Below are positions 1 through 11,049 of a stretch of DNA of 64,000 nt, in pieces. This stretch comes from Micrasema longulum (lineage: Eukaryota; Arthropoda; Insecta; Trichoptera; Brachycentridae), in the NCBI GenBank assembly GCA_022494885.1, contig JAGVSM010001322.1:158609-222608 (forward strand), in the 5' to 3' direction. The translations under genes were made by a program, and so were the position numbers. The notes beneath the pieces were generated by a model that saw nothing but the letters and a program-made list of their open reading frames with translations, made no database searches and was not told the origin of the DNA. The stretch's first letter is position 1. The number at the start of each line of letters is the position of its first letter.

Positions 1-139
1 CATAAACTGTTAGATAATTTAAAAAGCGCCATTTTTGAAAAAAAAAACAGCTGAAAAGCGCTATATTGTCCAAGATATTGACGGTTGGAATTCTAGTTCT
101 TCGTTTCGAATTACGATAGATTTTAATAACCCATTGGAG

Positions 140-447
140 CTAGATTACAGTGCGTCTTGCAGTTACAAAGCGTATGGACTGTCAGAAATCTAGCCCCCAT
201 TTATCTTTATGTTTTTTTTAAAATTAACTAAGAAGTGTTTTAATAAAAATATTTTAAAAAATCGTTGATAAAAATGGGTGTTAGCTTACAACACGTTCTG
301 CAACTACTGAGCGCATGGCCGGTTGGAATTCTAGACCCCGTTTGCAAAATTTTGGTATTTGATAGTTTATAACATTTAAGCGCGGAACCTAGATTACCGA
401 CCGTCTTGCAGCTACAAAGCGCATGGACGAGGGGAATTCTATTAACT
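140..447 (+). repeat. Three degenerate copies of a short motif
   Basis: A motif close to CGTCTTGCAGCTACAAAGCG followed by CATGGAC and ending near AATTCTA occurs at about 153, 294 and 402. The spacings are 141 and 108 bases, so this is an irregular local repeat. A related motif recurs at about 21427 and 40409. There is no coding signal; the antisense 87-codon frame here has no recognisable domain. Confidence 0.45.
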
Positions 448-540
448 AAAAATGATTTCAATAAGCATCGAGGAGGGGAGCAAGTTTGTGGAATAATGTT
501 CATGATAAGAAGTAAGCAGTAGAAAACTGAATAAATGAAG

Positions 541-1170
541 CACTAAAATAAAATAAAATAAATTAAAACTTTATTTTTATCCTCTTATTATTTCTCTTCT
601 AACGACCAGTTAAAATCTATACAAGCTTCTTTATCGAGTTATAATTAACTAATGAATTATGTACTATTTTATTTTATCAATGTTTACTAAATATTACATA
701 TCATCATTATTCAGTTTCCGCACCTAATGGTGCATAGGGCACTGCATTGGTACACCAATCGCAGTGTATCTTGATCAGTTTTGTTACATAAGGGTAAGAT
801 GATCATTATTTCGCTTCAGGTACCAGTCCAGGGACAATAGAATATTCTAGAGTAAAAACATCTTTTTAAATAAATATTTCATGACAACCATGTCAGAAAT
901 CGAACTCGAGACCTCTTGTACGGTAGGTGAACGCGCTGATCACTGCACCACGAGGTCGGTGAAATATGACATATGGAGATAATAAACCAAGTCTTGTAAG
1001 GAGGGGAAGTGTAATGTGAGATGGGTACGATCATTGAAACTAAACAAGAGTGGACTAAAGAATATATTGTTTATTCGAATATTTTTTTTTTTTTCTAATT
1101 ACGAATCGGTTTTTTGATTGATAAGATTTTCTAGTTGTTTAATTTTAATATTTTATTTTCAACGTGAAGA
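541..1170 (+). repeat. Interspersed repeat (CGACC-GGTTTC family), copy 1, split by a SINE
   Basis: The segment 541-688 plus 975-1170 matches 2211-2570: an AT-rich start with a TAAAATAAA tract, an ACGACCAGTT variant of the ACCGACCGGTTTC core, AAGCTTCTTTATCGAG, and a distal GTTTATT...TTTCTA stretch. The SINE at 702-961 sits in the middle. Related arms lie at 14686-15545 and 52180-52395, where they form or suggest inverted repeats. The family is unknown to me; it may be a non-autonomous DNA element. Confidence 0.5.
702..961 (-). repeat. tRNA-derived SINE (family S1), full length
   Basis: On the minus strand the head reads as a tRNA-like pol III promoter: an A-box-like TGGTGCAGTGATCAGCG and a B-box-like GAGTTCGATTTC. 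The body ends with the conserved stretch whose plus-strand form is TGGTGCATAGGGCACTGC, next to an ATCATCATT-type tail. A 13-bp duplication flanks it (AAATATTACATAT at 689-701, AAATATGACATAT at 962-974, 12 of 13 identical), as expected for LINE-driven retroposition. Other S1 copies lie at 8157, 8527, 22676 and 61723. Confidence 0.8.
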
Positions 1171-2210
1171 ACTTTTAACCCAGTGGCTTTATTGAAATAA
1201 TAATTATTATCAGACGGTTTGCGGATTCACTTCATTAAGGCACTTACGTGTTCTTTTACCTTAATAATAATAATTCTATCAGTTTTTTACAATGTAGATT
1301 GAATCGTAATTATTGATAATTCAATCGGTACATTCCAGATTTATTGTATTAAATACTATTTTCAAACTATTGTTAGCAAAATAAAGAAAGATGTAAATGG
1401 ATATCTTATATCATTTACTGAAAATTCGTAATTCGTGTAAATGCTTTAACTTCTGAATTCATTTGAGTTCGTTTCTTTAACAAATCAGTTGAGAATTATA
1501 AAAAATACTAATTTTGCTCAATGTGCACCCACCCAAAAATTATTACCGAAATTCCCAATGATCAGGATAGTGTTTTTTAATCGGAATGTCTAAGGAAAGT
1601 ATTCCTTAAATCATCCCAAGTTGCGGTATTCGGTAGGTAGGAGATTGATGAATTAATGTGGGATGAGAGACTTTTAAAACAAAGAAGTTAAGAATTAAAA
1701 TTCCCGCTGTGAATGCTTACCACCCTTAAACATTTTCTAGGGAACCTTTTTAGGGAAAAGTGTATTCTAAAAAGGACCTTACCACAGAATAGAGAAGGTC
1801 TATACTTTGATTTTTTGCACCATAATATAATGATATTTATAGCTACGATAAAAATGCAGATTGTGTATAAAAATATTGCTCAAAACACGTTATATTATTT
1901 GTAAAAACAAAATGTTTTTGACAATGATTTTTTATCGCATCCAAAAGACAGACACTGCGTGCAAAAACTGTTTAATTAAAGTTTTAAGTTTTCTTATTGA
2001 GGTGATTTCAGGCTTCCTAAGGTGAACTGGACTGGAACTCAAAACTATCTTCACTATAAAGGTTTAAAAATGTTTAACGAGTTGCCTTAATTCTCAGGGA
2101 AGCTGGGAGCATATCCACTTTATTAGCGAAATGCTATTTGTATACAAGGATAGAAATAATTAATTTGTGTATTATGTAGATTTTTAGATATATGCAATTA
2201 AGGTTTATTC
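1171..2210. other. No gene seen
   Basis: AT-rich, with no long coding frame, splice-flanked exon or clear repeat that I could support. The 63-codon plus-strand frame near 1713 has no domain and low-complexity composition. Confidence 0.5.
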
Positions 2211-2570
2211 AATAAAATAAATAAAACAATTTTGTTTTTGGCCACTAATTTTTATTTTTCACCGACCGGTTTCAAAGCAAACAAGCTTCTTTGTCAAGGT
2301 TTACGTACCTAATGAATTGATTCCTTTTTACTTTATTTTATTATATTATAAAGAAACTATCATGTTCACTAAATACTACACGTGGACCCAATAAATCAAG
2401 TGGCTTTTTCTTACACGGGTGGTAATTTGATATCATTATTTTCGAAGTAAGCCAGGAGAGGACTAAAAGAAATATTGTTTATTTGGTTATTAATTATTGT
2501 TTTCTTATTATTAATCACTTTTTTAAGTTCAAAGATTTCTAAGTTGTCTAATTGTAATATTTTATTTCAT
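2211..2570 (+). repeat. Interspersed repeat (ACCGACCGGTTTC family), copy 2
   Basis: Uninterrupted counterpart of copy 1: a TAAAATAAATAAAAC start, the ACCGACCGGTTTCAAAGC core, AAGCTTCTTTGTCAAGG, then TGTTCACTAAATATTACAC-like sequence where copy 1 is broken by the SINE, then AATATTGTTTATT and TTTCTAAGTTGTCTAATTG. The alignment of the two copies is what shows the SINE in copy 1 to be an insertion. Confidence 0.5.
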
Positions 2571-3663
2571 CATTTATCAAAATTGATTTATTTATTTTAT
2601 TATAATGAATAACCACAACGTTAGTGCTTCAAATATAAACTTTAGATAAAGTATATTTAGTTTATTATTATTGATTTATTTACAGTTAGATGAACTTTTT
2701 ACATAATTTCAATAAAACCAGTGAAAAAAAAAACAAAACAAAAAATAGCATAATATTAAAAAAGAACAAAAACAAAAAAAAAATATATAATAATCAGCAG
2801 TATTTGTATAAAAAAAAGAAATTTTACATCTGCAACAAATATAAATATTTACCTTTATAAACGAAAGGTAAATTGAAGAAAATAGCAGTTTAAAAAAAAA
2901 GAAAAGAAGAAAAAAAAGGGCTTTTAAAGAAAAGTTAAAATTTTTACATAATCATGTATATAAATATTAATATCAAAGAAAAATAAACGTAAAATATAAT
3001 TTAAAACACAAAAGTGGAGAACCATTCATTCCTTGAATTTTTAAATATGAATTATTTTCCAAAACACGGGACTTGATTATCAGCGGCGTGGTAGGTATAA
3101 ATCTAAATCATCACTGTATCGATTTGCAAGACACTGCATGCGAATAATTGCTGAATTTAATGAATAATTAGTTTAAAAAATGTCTTGTTAGTCTACGTGA
3201 AATACGAAGGTTTGTTAAAGTTAACGGTATTTAATAATTTATAAATAAACAAGACGTCATTTGTCCTCCAGCTTGACGGTAATGGTAAATTTAAATTATA
3301 ATCATATAATGAATGAAACATGTTGTAATACTTGTAAGTTAATTTAAGTTTATCTGTTAATTTACCGTCTAAACAAATGAATACACATTTGTGTTACATT
3401 TCATTTTATAGCTACTTTTTTTCTTACTTATGATTCTCGCAACTCGCGTGGTGTAGACAGTTATAAAATATTTAATATATGTTTTTTTAGCATAGTAAAT
3501 AAAATTTATTATTGCTTTTTATATCAAAACATTGTAACCGAGTATAACTTGATTCGAATTGTTTGGCTAAAAACGCTTGCGAAAAAAATGTATAATAAAA
3601 TAAATGCGAGCGTACATCGAAACATCATAATTAAAATATTGAAATAAAAAAACATTTATTGAA
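2571..3663. other. No gene seen; A/T-rich
   Basis: Many A- and T-runs, for example 2725-2830 and 2890-2930. No supported gene or repeat. Confidence 0.5.
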
Positions 3664-3931
3664 ATTAACAAATTACAACAGGGATGGAGAATACCTTAAA
3701 TAAGGGAATATGGATGTCAAGGCATTTACAGGGTTTATGACCTGTCATTGGCTGGTTTAAGTGGCCACTTTACACACTGTGTAACATTCACCATTTGCCT
3801 ATGTTTGAACATCCATATTTCTTCAATTGTTCCATTTGTTGATTTTAGTGAAGTTAAAGAGCTGAAACCTTTATTGTTGTGAAGAGATTCATCTGACTGA
3901 ATTGTTTCACATACTAGGCAATGCACAACAG
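3664..3931 (+). repeat. Foldback-family copy, one arm plus centre
   Basis: Contains the family signature blocks in order: ACAGGGATGGAGAATACC, GGCATTTACAGGG, TATGACCTGTCATTGGCTGG, TTTAAGTGGCCACTTTACAC, GTGTAACATTCACCAT, AAAGAGCTGAAACCTTTAT and ACTAGGCAA. The outer TIR and the opposite arm are missing. The minus-strand 63-codon frame here is a chance frame in the repeat. Confidence 0.75.
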
Positions 3932-4071
3932 GGTGAGGATAGGCAGATGATAATGATATGGTTCAGAAAAAAAAAAATATTAACAAAAATCTGTCAGGTT
4001 TGTTGCAACTCTTTTTCAGATTTATCTATGGCTTAACGTGTACACATAATATTATGTACTTATTTTTGTTT

Positions 4072-5110
4072 CCTGAACCCCGATTCTGTAACTATTTTCC
4101 TTAACTTTAGGTAAATACGAGTATTAAGGATCAAATCCTAAGTTAAGGATGTTTGCGATTCTCGATTTGACAGATGAATTCCTTCCGCGAAGGCGAAAGT
4201 CCTTAAAACTTTCCTTAACTTGAGGCGGCCAGTTTACCCGACGCGTTAGCGTTAGCTAAGGATGTTGCGCAATTTTGTTTTTAACAGAAAACTAGTATAA
4301 ATACATAGTTAATTTTGCATATAAACGTAAGTTAACATTGTTTGCTACTTTATTCTGTATTTTTTTCATTATTTATTACCATCTACGTAAAATAATAACT
4401 ATGCTTAATGCTTTTGTCAAACTTTGTGTTTTCAAATGTTAATAAAAAAAAACCCTTTTAATTTTTTGTAAAGTTGATTTATTGCAGATGCTTACTAAAT
4501 ATCGAGTTTACTTAATGATGGCTTAAGTACTCATATGATTGTTTTCTAACAAATATTTTTAATTAAAGTAATGAACTATAACCTATAATTGTCTGCCAAC
4601 CACATCGAAGTTTGCGTACAAATATAGGTTTTGGACATACAACAGTGTCATGTTATTATTAATAATGCGTTGTTTTTTCAATTTAGGATTGTACGTAAAA
4701 AATATTTCAATAATGGCTGCAGGGTATTTAGCCTGGGATATAGTGGAAGCAGAGGAATCAAATTCTACGAGGCTCCATTATAGGCTGTTAAGAGAGAGCC
4801 AAAACCCTTAAGAGCTGGAGAAACAACAGTTCCATTATTTATTTAGAATATCTAGGGCCACAATTTCTACAATTTTGACTATTGACAGTTTATTTCTTAC
4901 TTCTATGGCTAAAAGATAAAACCATTGACAATAAAGGCGGTATTTCTAGAAGACAAATATAATATTAAGGATTTATCCTTACCAGAACTTTCCTTATAAA
5001 CAATAGATCGAGAATCATAAAATTCTTAAGGACATCTTTCGCAAGGGATAAAATCCCTACTTAAGAATCCCTTAAAAACGGTAAGGAAAGTTACAAAATC
5101 GTGATTCAGG
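4072..5110 (+). mobile_element. PIF/Harbinger-type DNA transposon remnant
   Basis: Long imperfect terminal inverted repeats: the left end begins CCTGAACCCCGATTCTGTAA and the right end, read in reverse complement, CCTGAATCACGATTTTGTAA. They stay similar for about 100 bases, down to a GATTCTCGAT block. The inside (about 4712-4905) encodes a Harbinger-like transposase N-terminus, with ATG at 4712 (MAAGYLAWDIVEAEE), an arginine-rich LHYRLLRES stretch, then, one frame away, LEKQQFHYLFRISRATIS, which matches the usual 'LP..QF..LFRLSK' block. No DDE domain remains. I could not define the 3-bp target duplication. Confidence 0.6.
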
Positions 5111-5694
5111 CCTCTATAAACTATTTGTGTGTAATGTGAGCAGACATACACATAAACATATGTGAAATTTTCGTCCTTCCAAACCCTTTTTTGAGATTCT
5201 TCACTTGTTAAATCGGTCAACAGAGTAGACATTATTGCCTTTTTATTTATTTCTTGTCTCAAATAGAGCCTTTTATACCATTTTAACCACTTTTAATAGC
5301 TTCATTCTACCGGCCTGACATTTTTTTGGTCCTGTACCCATTTACATATTTATTTTTAAAAAATATTAAAAAATCTTTAGTAGTTATTTACAAGTAATGA
5401 ATTCATGGTTGTTTATTCAATTTTGAATACTTTGTTAAGTATAAAATATGAAATAACGTCTAAATTTACAACATACATACGTACGTATATTTTCAGCCTA
5501 TCTAAATAATTATTTACCGTCACTTTTGAACTAAAGTTATTTTACGATAAAAACATTCTCAGGATCAAATTATCTGATAATAAGTAGACCGTGTCACATT
5601 ATGCCATGGATTTTTACACATTTGAATTTATCGTGATTCGGTTTTCCATATTGTTTTAATTGAGAAAAAATTCTGAAATGGAAAACATTGAAAT
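5111..5694. other. No gene seen
   Basis: No supported gene. The 78-codon minus-strand frame ending near 5026 overlaps the Harbinger right TIR and is a chance frame. Confidence 0.5.
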
Positions 5695-6075
5695 TTAAGA
5701 AAATAAAGTATGGACGTCTCGGCATTTACAAGTTGTTAATTGATCCAACTGGCCCGAGAAGGGGTATAAAAATTGAAAAATATTTTCATGCGTTGCCAAG
5801 TAGGTGGAATAATTAAATCAAATTTATTTCACCTACATTGATAAAAATTTTCAACTCTTTTACTTCACAAAAAATCATGTTCACAGTGTAAAAAGCTACA
5901 ATTCAAACTAGCCAATGACAGGTAATTAGCTGTGTTAGTGCCTAAACTTAATTTTTCCATCTTTAAAATGTTTTCTACTTCCTTTTTTAATAATATATCG
6001 TAATCTTAATAACTCCCTAGGGAGTGATATCCAGTCTTTGTCTACGAACTTTTGGACGATTCAATATATTAATCA
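5695..6075 (-). repeat. Foldback-family copy, minus orientation
   Basis: Reading leftward from 6075: outer TIR (GTCCAAAAGTTCGTAGAC-like), CTCCCTAGGGAGT at 6014-6026, AGTTTGAATTGTAGCTTTTT in place of the conserved central block, CCTACTTGGCAACGC, and a remnant of the opposite arm (GGCATTTACAAG) at about 5723. The left arm is heavily deleted. Confidence 0.6.
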
Positions 6076-6898
6076 ATACATATTTGGATAGCCAAACATT
6101 TGTAATTAGTATTAGATTTTTGTAAAAGGGAGATACTGAAAATATATGTATATGCATAATAATCTCGTATTAATCTACACAGGTTAGAAATTTATCGTGT
6201 AATTCCGTCTTCGTAATATATTTCACTAAAACACAAATTAAATGTAGTTGAATAGAATCGAATGAATCGAGGAAACTCGTAATGTGAGAAAATACAAATA
6301 GAGTGACTGTACTATGAAAAGGTTGCACCCATTTCCATGCCATTGAAGAGAGGACATGGTTTCTTTAGAGAAATAAATTGTAAAACCTTTCTAAAATGAA
6401 GTCTTCACAATCTCGCGATTGTATAAAAAATATTTGAAAAACCTACGCTTGTCAGCTTAACAATAAAATACAAAATACCCGATCCATTTTCTACACCCTT
6501 TCACACGTAAAGGTTAAAGCGCTCGTTGGGGTGGTTCTCATACACCGTACGTTTATAATTTATCCCTAGAGTGAAACTAATGAGATTCAATTTTAACTTA
6601 ATATCCTAAGAAAACAAGGCGATTCACAATAATACTGTTATTTATGGAGATCAGTAATAACTGTTATTTCAATGTCGTACAAATCGCTTCATTCGTCGAA
6701 ATGTTCCTAATCTTACATCTTAAGAAATACGTTACCAGATTATAATAATTAATTTTATAATACCTCACACAAAGGAAATTAATAGAAATTGAATTAAAAT
6801 TGTAATATTCTACCATTTTGTGATTTCCTTTGTGAAATCAAACGAATTAGGCCCCTATATGGCCCAAGCCAGTAATATTATAAGAACAGATAATTGCA
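6076..6898. other. No gene seen
   Basis: No supported gene, repeat or regulatory site. Confidence 0.45.
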
Positions 6899-8109
6899 TG
6901 TGAGGGTTGCCTTTTATATTTCGGAATTACAGTAAAAAAACTCAAATTCATTATCGAAAATGGCTTTATTGTTTTTCGAAATATTCTCCACGATGATAAA
7001 TACACTTTTGCGTCCGTTCGAACTAATATTCGAAGCACTTTTGCCACTCAGACTGAGGTACCTCTAAAACATGCATTTTGAATGCATCAATCGCTTCTTT
7101 GGGTGCCAAAAAACATTGACCACGCAATATATTTTTAATGTTCGGGAGTAAAAAGAAGTCGTTGGGTATACATATTCAGGATTATAAGGCGGATGAGTCG
7201 TAAATTCGATGTTTTGATCGGTTAAATATTCAATTGTTTGTGCCGATGAATGAGAGTGGTGGAGAATAATCTTTCGTCGGCGGTTGGTTTTTATTATTTT
7301 TGCGAAGACTAATGGTCGGGTACCATTCAGAATTGACCGTTTTACGTCGCACCAAAAGGACGGTTGCGAAATGTCCAGTTTTTCTAAAAAAAGAGGCCGT
7401 TTTGAAGTGCTTCGTCTACGAACAACTTTTGTTGGATTTCACTCATCTCGAAACACCCATACCATCGACTGCTGTTTCGTTTCGGGCTCGTACGAATATA
7501 TCCAAAATTTGTCACCTGTCACAATGTTACAGACATGTTTTATAGCACCGCGATCATATTTTTTGAGCATTTCTTTCGACCATTTGTCACAAACCTTTTT
7601 TTAAACGATTGTCAAATTATGTGGAATCCAACGTAAACCATTTTTTTCGACGCCCAAATTTTCGTATTGTATCGAATGTATTCTGGTCTGGCTAAATTTC
7701 ACGGTAAGTCAAATGACGATCTTCCATTATCAGTTGATGCACAGCATCGATATTTTTCGAAACAACAACCGATTTTGGACGATCTCACGGATTCCGTATA
7801 CCATTGATAAATACTGGTCCTCGATGGTGCTTCATCGTCAAAAGTCAAATTAAGTTCATAAATGCACTGTTGGTGAGTTAATTCACGTCGAAAGTTCGAA
7901 AAATCACACGAAAATGTTCACGTTTTATTTCCATTTTTCAACTGATATAGAATTTAGAAATAACTATAACAATCGAAAAAGGCGACCTTATAATAAAGAA
8001 TCTGTTTAAATATAGCTTTTAAAATGTCAAAGTCTACGATAGAGGTGTCAGTTCCTAGATAGCAGCACCGGTGTTGCCAAATCTCGAAATATAAAAGGCA
8101 ACCCCCTTG
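6899..8109 (-). pseudogene. Decayed mariner element with TIRs and transposase pseudogene
   Basis: TIRs: left TGTGAGGGTTGCCTTTTATA (from 6899); right end in reverse complement CAAGGGGGTTGCCTTTTATA. The 1.2-kb length is normal for mariner. The minus strand keeps recognisable mariner transposase blocks in several frames: EIKREHFRVI near the N-terminus, RWIPHNL, KEMLKKYDRGA, TGDKFWIYSYEPETKQQS (first catalytic Asp), KTVNSEWYPT, LRGQCF, and the C-terminal SEWQKCFEY near 6988-7047. The HDN catalytic block is missing, so an internal deletion adds to the stops and frameshifts. The likely TA target is intact on the right (TA after 8109) and CA on the left. Confidence 0.85.
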
Positions 8110-8156
8110 TAATAAAAATACGTCATTGATTTCATCAAGTTATGCTACAATATCAT

Positions 8157-8410
8157 TATCATCATTCCCTTTCCGCACCTCATGGTGTATAGGGCACTGC
8201 ATCGGTACACCGATCGCAGCGTATCTTGTTTTTTGTTGTTACATGAAGGTAAGGTTATCAGCCTTACGCTTCAGATGCTAGTAGAGGGACTATGAAATGT
8301 TCTAATGCAATTTTTTTTTTTTAATTCCGGGTCAACTATGTCGAAAATCGAACCAGAGACCCCTTGCATGGTAGGCAAACGCGTCTCAGTACTGCACTTA
8401 GGTAAACAAT
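8157..8410 (-). repeat. SINE S1 copy
   Basis: Minus orientation, with an ATCATTATCATCATT-type tail at the left, the conserved CATGGTGTATAGGGCACTGC and GTACACCGATCGCAGCGTAT blocks, and the tRNA-like B-box region on the right (GAAAATCGAACCAGAGACC in plus sense). The tRNA head beyond about 8400 is degraded. Confidence 0.75.
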
Positions 8411-8526
8411 AATTAAATGTTAAAAAATCATCCCCACCATAAAATCGTTTATTTGGTACAAAAAAGCAACGTTTAATAATTTATTTTGGAAAACAACAAT
8501 CATTACACAGAAAAAAAACATTTTGA

Positions 8527-8900
8527 CATCATCATTAAACCCTTACCCGCACCTGACGGTGCATAGGGCACTAAACTGTCAAATAAAATAAAATGGTGGC
8601 CTCCATGGAGTAGTGGTTAAGACATTCAACTCACGCACGGAAGGTTCCGGGTTCGATTCCCATTGAGATCACAAAAATTGGATGTGATTTTTTTCAAGCC
8701 TGGGAGTTTTGTGCTCTAATTCACCACTGGGATTGGGCATCCTAGTCTGTTGTAGTGCGAAAAAAATTCAGCATACCTTGATCATCTATTACAGGGCGGT
8801 ATAGTGATTAGTCTTACGCTTCGGGTGCCAGTTCAGGGAAAATGAAATAGTTCAAAACTCGATGCGAACGTTTTTTCACTCAATTTTCTGATTCGGGATT
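8527..8900 (-). repeat. SINE S1 copy split by SINE S2
   Basis: S1 sequence is present as 8527-8578 (CACCTGACGGTGCATAGGGC) and resumes at about 8774 (CCTTGATCATC...AGTCTTACGCTTCGGGTGCC). The intervening 8590-8773 is an unrelated tRNA-like SINE (S2). The distal S1 head is truncated or diverged after about 8860. Confidence 0.65.
8590..8773 (+). repeat. tRNA-derived SINE (family S2)
   Basis: The head has an A-box-like TAGTGGTTAAGACATTC and a perfect B-box-like GGTTCGATTCC 45 bases downstream. It is not a functional tRNA gene, because the ends do not form an acceptor stem. The body includes CAAGCCTGGGAGTTTTGTGC and GTCTGTTGTAGTGCG. A truncated S2 copy is at 31020-31175 (CAAACCTGGGTGTTTTGTAC, GCCTGTTGAGGTGC). 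Confidence 0.7.
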
Positions 8901-9035
8901 TTGAGCTGAGAGCAACCTTCGAGTAGAAAACACTAGACTTGGGCTCTTGTCCGATTTCCCTCACAGAACAGTGGTCATTATTCGCCCGTATATAACCTAT
9001 CCTATTTACTCAAAAATATTTATTTATTGAAAACT

Positions 9036-9560
9036 TCAAGTACTAAGAATAAATACTTTGGCGGACTCATTGCTAAAAGCGACACCTTCCAGCCAACCAA
9101 ACAGACTGGTCAAAAATTGTACTAAAAATAAAATATACATCAACCGATACGTACATAAAAAACATAAATACTTAAATTTATATTTAATATATATAATAAA
9201 TTTAATTTCAACTTTTTTAATTTGTAATTTAAGAAAAACAATGTACTTTGTCATCACATGCTTCAAATAACTTAAATAAAAGAACATTCTGTTATACCTA
9301 TTAAAGGATGAGTAATGTAGAAACAGGTTATAAGTTTGGAAGAAAGAGGAGCCAAGAAAAGAAAAGGAATTAAATACGTTTAAAAAAAAAACATTCAAAT
9401 GAAGGGAGGTCAGAGTTATAAGCAAACGATGTTTCAGACGTTTCTTGGAGGTGGCTAGAGAAGGTGCATTTTTTATATGAAGAGGTAACTCATTCCAAAG
9501 TCTAGCTCCTTGAACAGAAAAGGTAAAGCTGAAATTATGTCTATGTAATAATAATATATC
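9036..9560 (-). pseudogene. LINE reverse-transcriptase C-terminus and 3' region
   Basis: On the minus strand, from about 9540 to 9421, the frame reads HNFSFTFSVQGARLWNELPL then HIKNAPSLATSKKRLKHRLL, the typical tail of non-LTR retrotransposon ORF2. It runs into an open frame to 9036 with no conserved content, probably 3' UTR. A related copy in plus orientation is at 39290-39700. The family is CR1- or jockey-like; the clade is not resolved. Confidence 0.6.
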
Positions 9561-9740
9561 TCTTTTGTGATAAATATTAATTAAGACGAATTGAGATTCC
9601 GTGGGCAGTCGGTGGGTTTATGATTTTGCTGTAGGGATTTGTTCAAACTAGACCCTGATAAGTTATTGAGGAACTTTCCCGCCATTGACGGCACTAACGG
9701 TCGTACTCGTAATTTCGTCAATTTAGTTCATACTGTATCG

Positions 9741-9971
9741 TCAAACTACAAAGGTTATCGGGGAAGGTAGCCATTCTGGTAGTTGTTTGAGTAATATTTG
9801 CGAGTTATTTGTCTTTGAAATTGTAGATTTACCGAGAACTTCCGAAAACATCAAATCACCATCGACTATTTGTTCAGTGGTATTGAGCTTCCTCAAATAC
9901 GAGGAAGAATGATGTAAAGTTTGTATCGATTCAAAGCACAACTGAATTATGGATGACAACTGAAAAATCAC
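9741..9971 (-). other. Open frame of 76 codons, unrecognised
   Basis: A minus-strand frame with moderately protein-like composition (KTNNSQILLKQLPEWLP) but no domain I recognise. It lies just upstream (on the minus strand) of the LINE fragment at 9036-9560 and may be a decayed part of the same or another element. I assign no function. Confidence 0.2.
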
Positions 9972-10084
9972 ATTTTATCATAATATTTATAGGTACATAA
10001 ATATCATAACGAATTTTAGTGTATTAATGGAGAATTTCAAGATTTATGCAGTGTTATTATTTTTCAAAGGGTTTTTTCATTCTT

Positions 10085-10570
10085 ATTATTATGAATAACT
10101 GATAAAGCGCTATTTTCGTAATATAATACCTCAAAGGCGCTTTACAAAGTAATTTTATAAATAAATTATATTAATTTATAATACTTTTTAATTTTACATT
10201 TTACTTTTTTATCACACGCTATGTTCAAGTGGTTTAGAGAACAAGTTGATTTTAAGTTTTTTTTCGAAACGTCGCTTCAATCTCACAGTTTCGTACTTCT
10301 GCTGGGAGAGCATTCCACGCCATCAGGCCTGCGACCGCAAATGCGCGTTCGTTGAATTTAGTGAGCTGTTTGCGTAGAGGTTTAATATTCTTTCCTCTCG
10401 CTGTAGATGTAGCTGATCTAAGCGTAAGATGCCTAGATGACTAGTTCATCTGGAATGTTTAGTTCCCTCAGATATTCCGGAAAAGAGTTGTGCAGTGACT
10501 TATATTTGTTTATATCCCACCCTCTGTGGAAAACGTAGCCAGTGTAATTCCCGAAGTAGTGGAGTGATAT
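10085..10570 (-). pseudogene. LINE (CR1/L2-like) C-terminal fragment
   Basis: Closely similar to 24475-24990. Minus-strand pieces include KYKSLHNSFPEYLREL and NIPDEL, then, after disruptions, the region equivalent to RAFVVAGPMAWNALQ. These are classic tail motifs of CR1/L2-type reverse transcriptases. Multiple stops are present. Confidence 0.65.
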
Positions 10571-10689
10571 GACATGATGATGATATGATATTGATTCTGA
10601 AAATAAGTCTCTCTACGGTATTTTATAAGGACTACCGGCGAAACAGTTTATTAATTGGTAGGTTTGATAGGAATTTCCCGTGTTCAGGG

Positions 10690-10843
10690 CAAAACTCCCA
10701 CACAAACACACCCATTTGTTGTACCACAATTTAATATGTATGACTTTTCTTTAGAAACTTCGCTGGTTTGTCTTTAAGCCGTATCTTGTTTATGTTATTG
10801 TATAATTGTTGAGTGTTTGTTTCTATAAAATAAATAAAACCGA
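10690..10843 (+). repeat. LINE 3' UTR fragment (family L-A)
   Basis: Shares CACCCATTTGTTGTA, CACAATTTAATATGTATGA and TTAGAAACTTCGCTGGTTTG with 23905-24206 and 63215-63372, ending in an ATAAAATAAATAAAAC tail. It is non-coding. Confidence 0.6.
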
Positions 10844-10974
10844 ATGATGCAAAAACATGTTTTTAATAGTATTGATTTTTCAAAACACTTTTTGTCCCGT
10901 CTGTTAAAATTGAAGCAGTTTTATCTAGTGTAAGATGATGTTTCTTTGTGCATTTAATGACAGCGAGAATGAAA

Positions 10975-11049
10975 CTCAGGTTGTGCGAGCCGCACTCGAG
11001 TGGCTAAAGAGCCTCATGCGGCTCGCGAGCCGCGGTTTGCCGACCACTG
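10975..11049 (-). mobile_element. hAT element terminus fragment
   Basis: In reverse complement from about 11049 it reads CAGTGGTCGGCAAACCGCGG then CTCGCGAGCCGC, a typical hAT TIR. It matches the left end of the hAT element at 23504 (CAGCGGTCTGCAAACTGCGG). The other end was not found. Confidence 0.65.

Noticed and set aside
8590..8665. A tRNA gene on the plus strand
   Set aside because: The ends do not pair, and the downstream body recurs at 31020, so it is a SINE.
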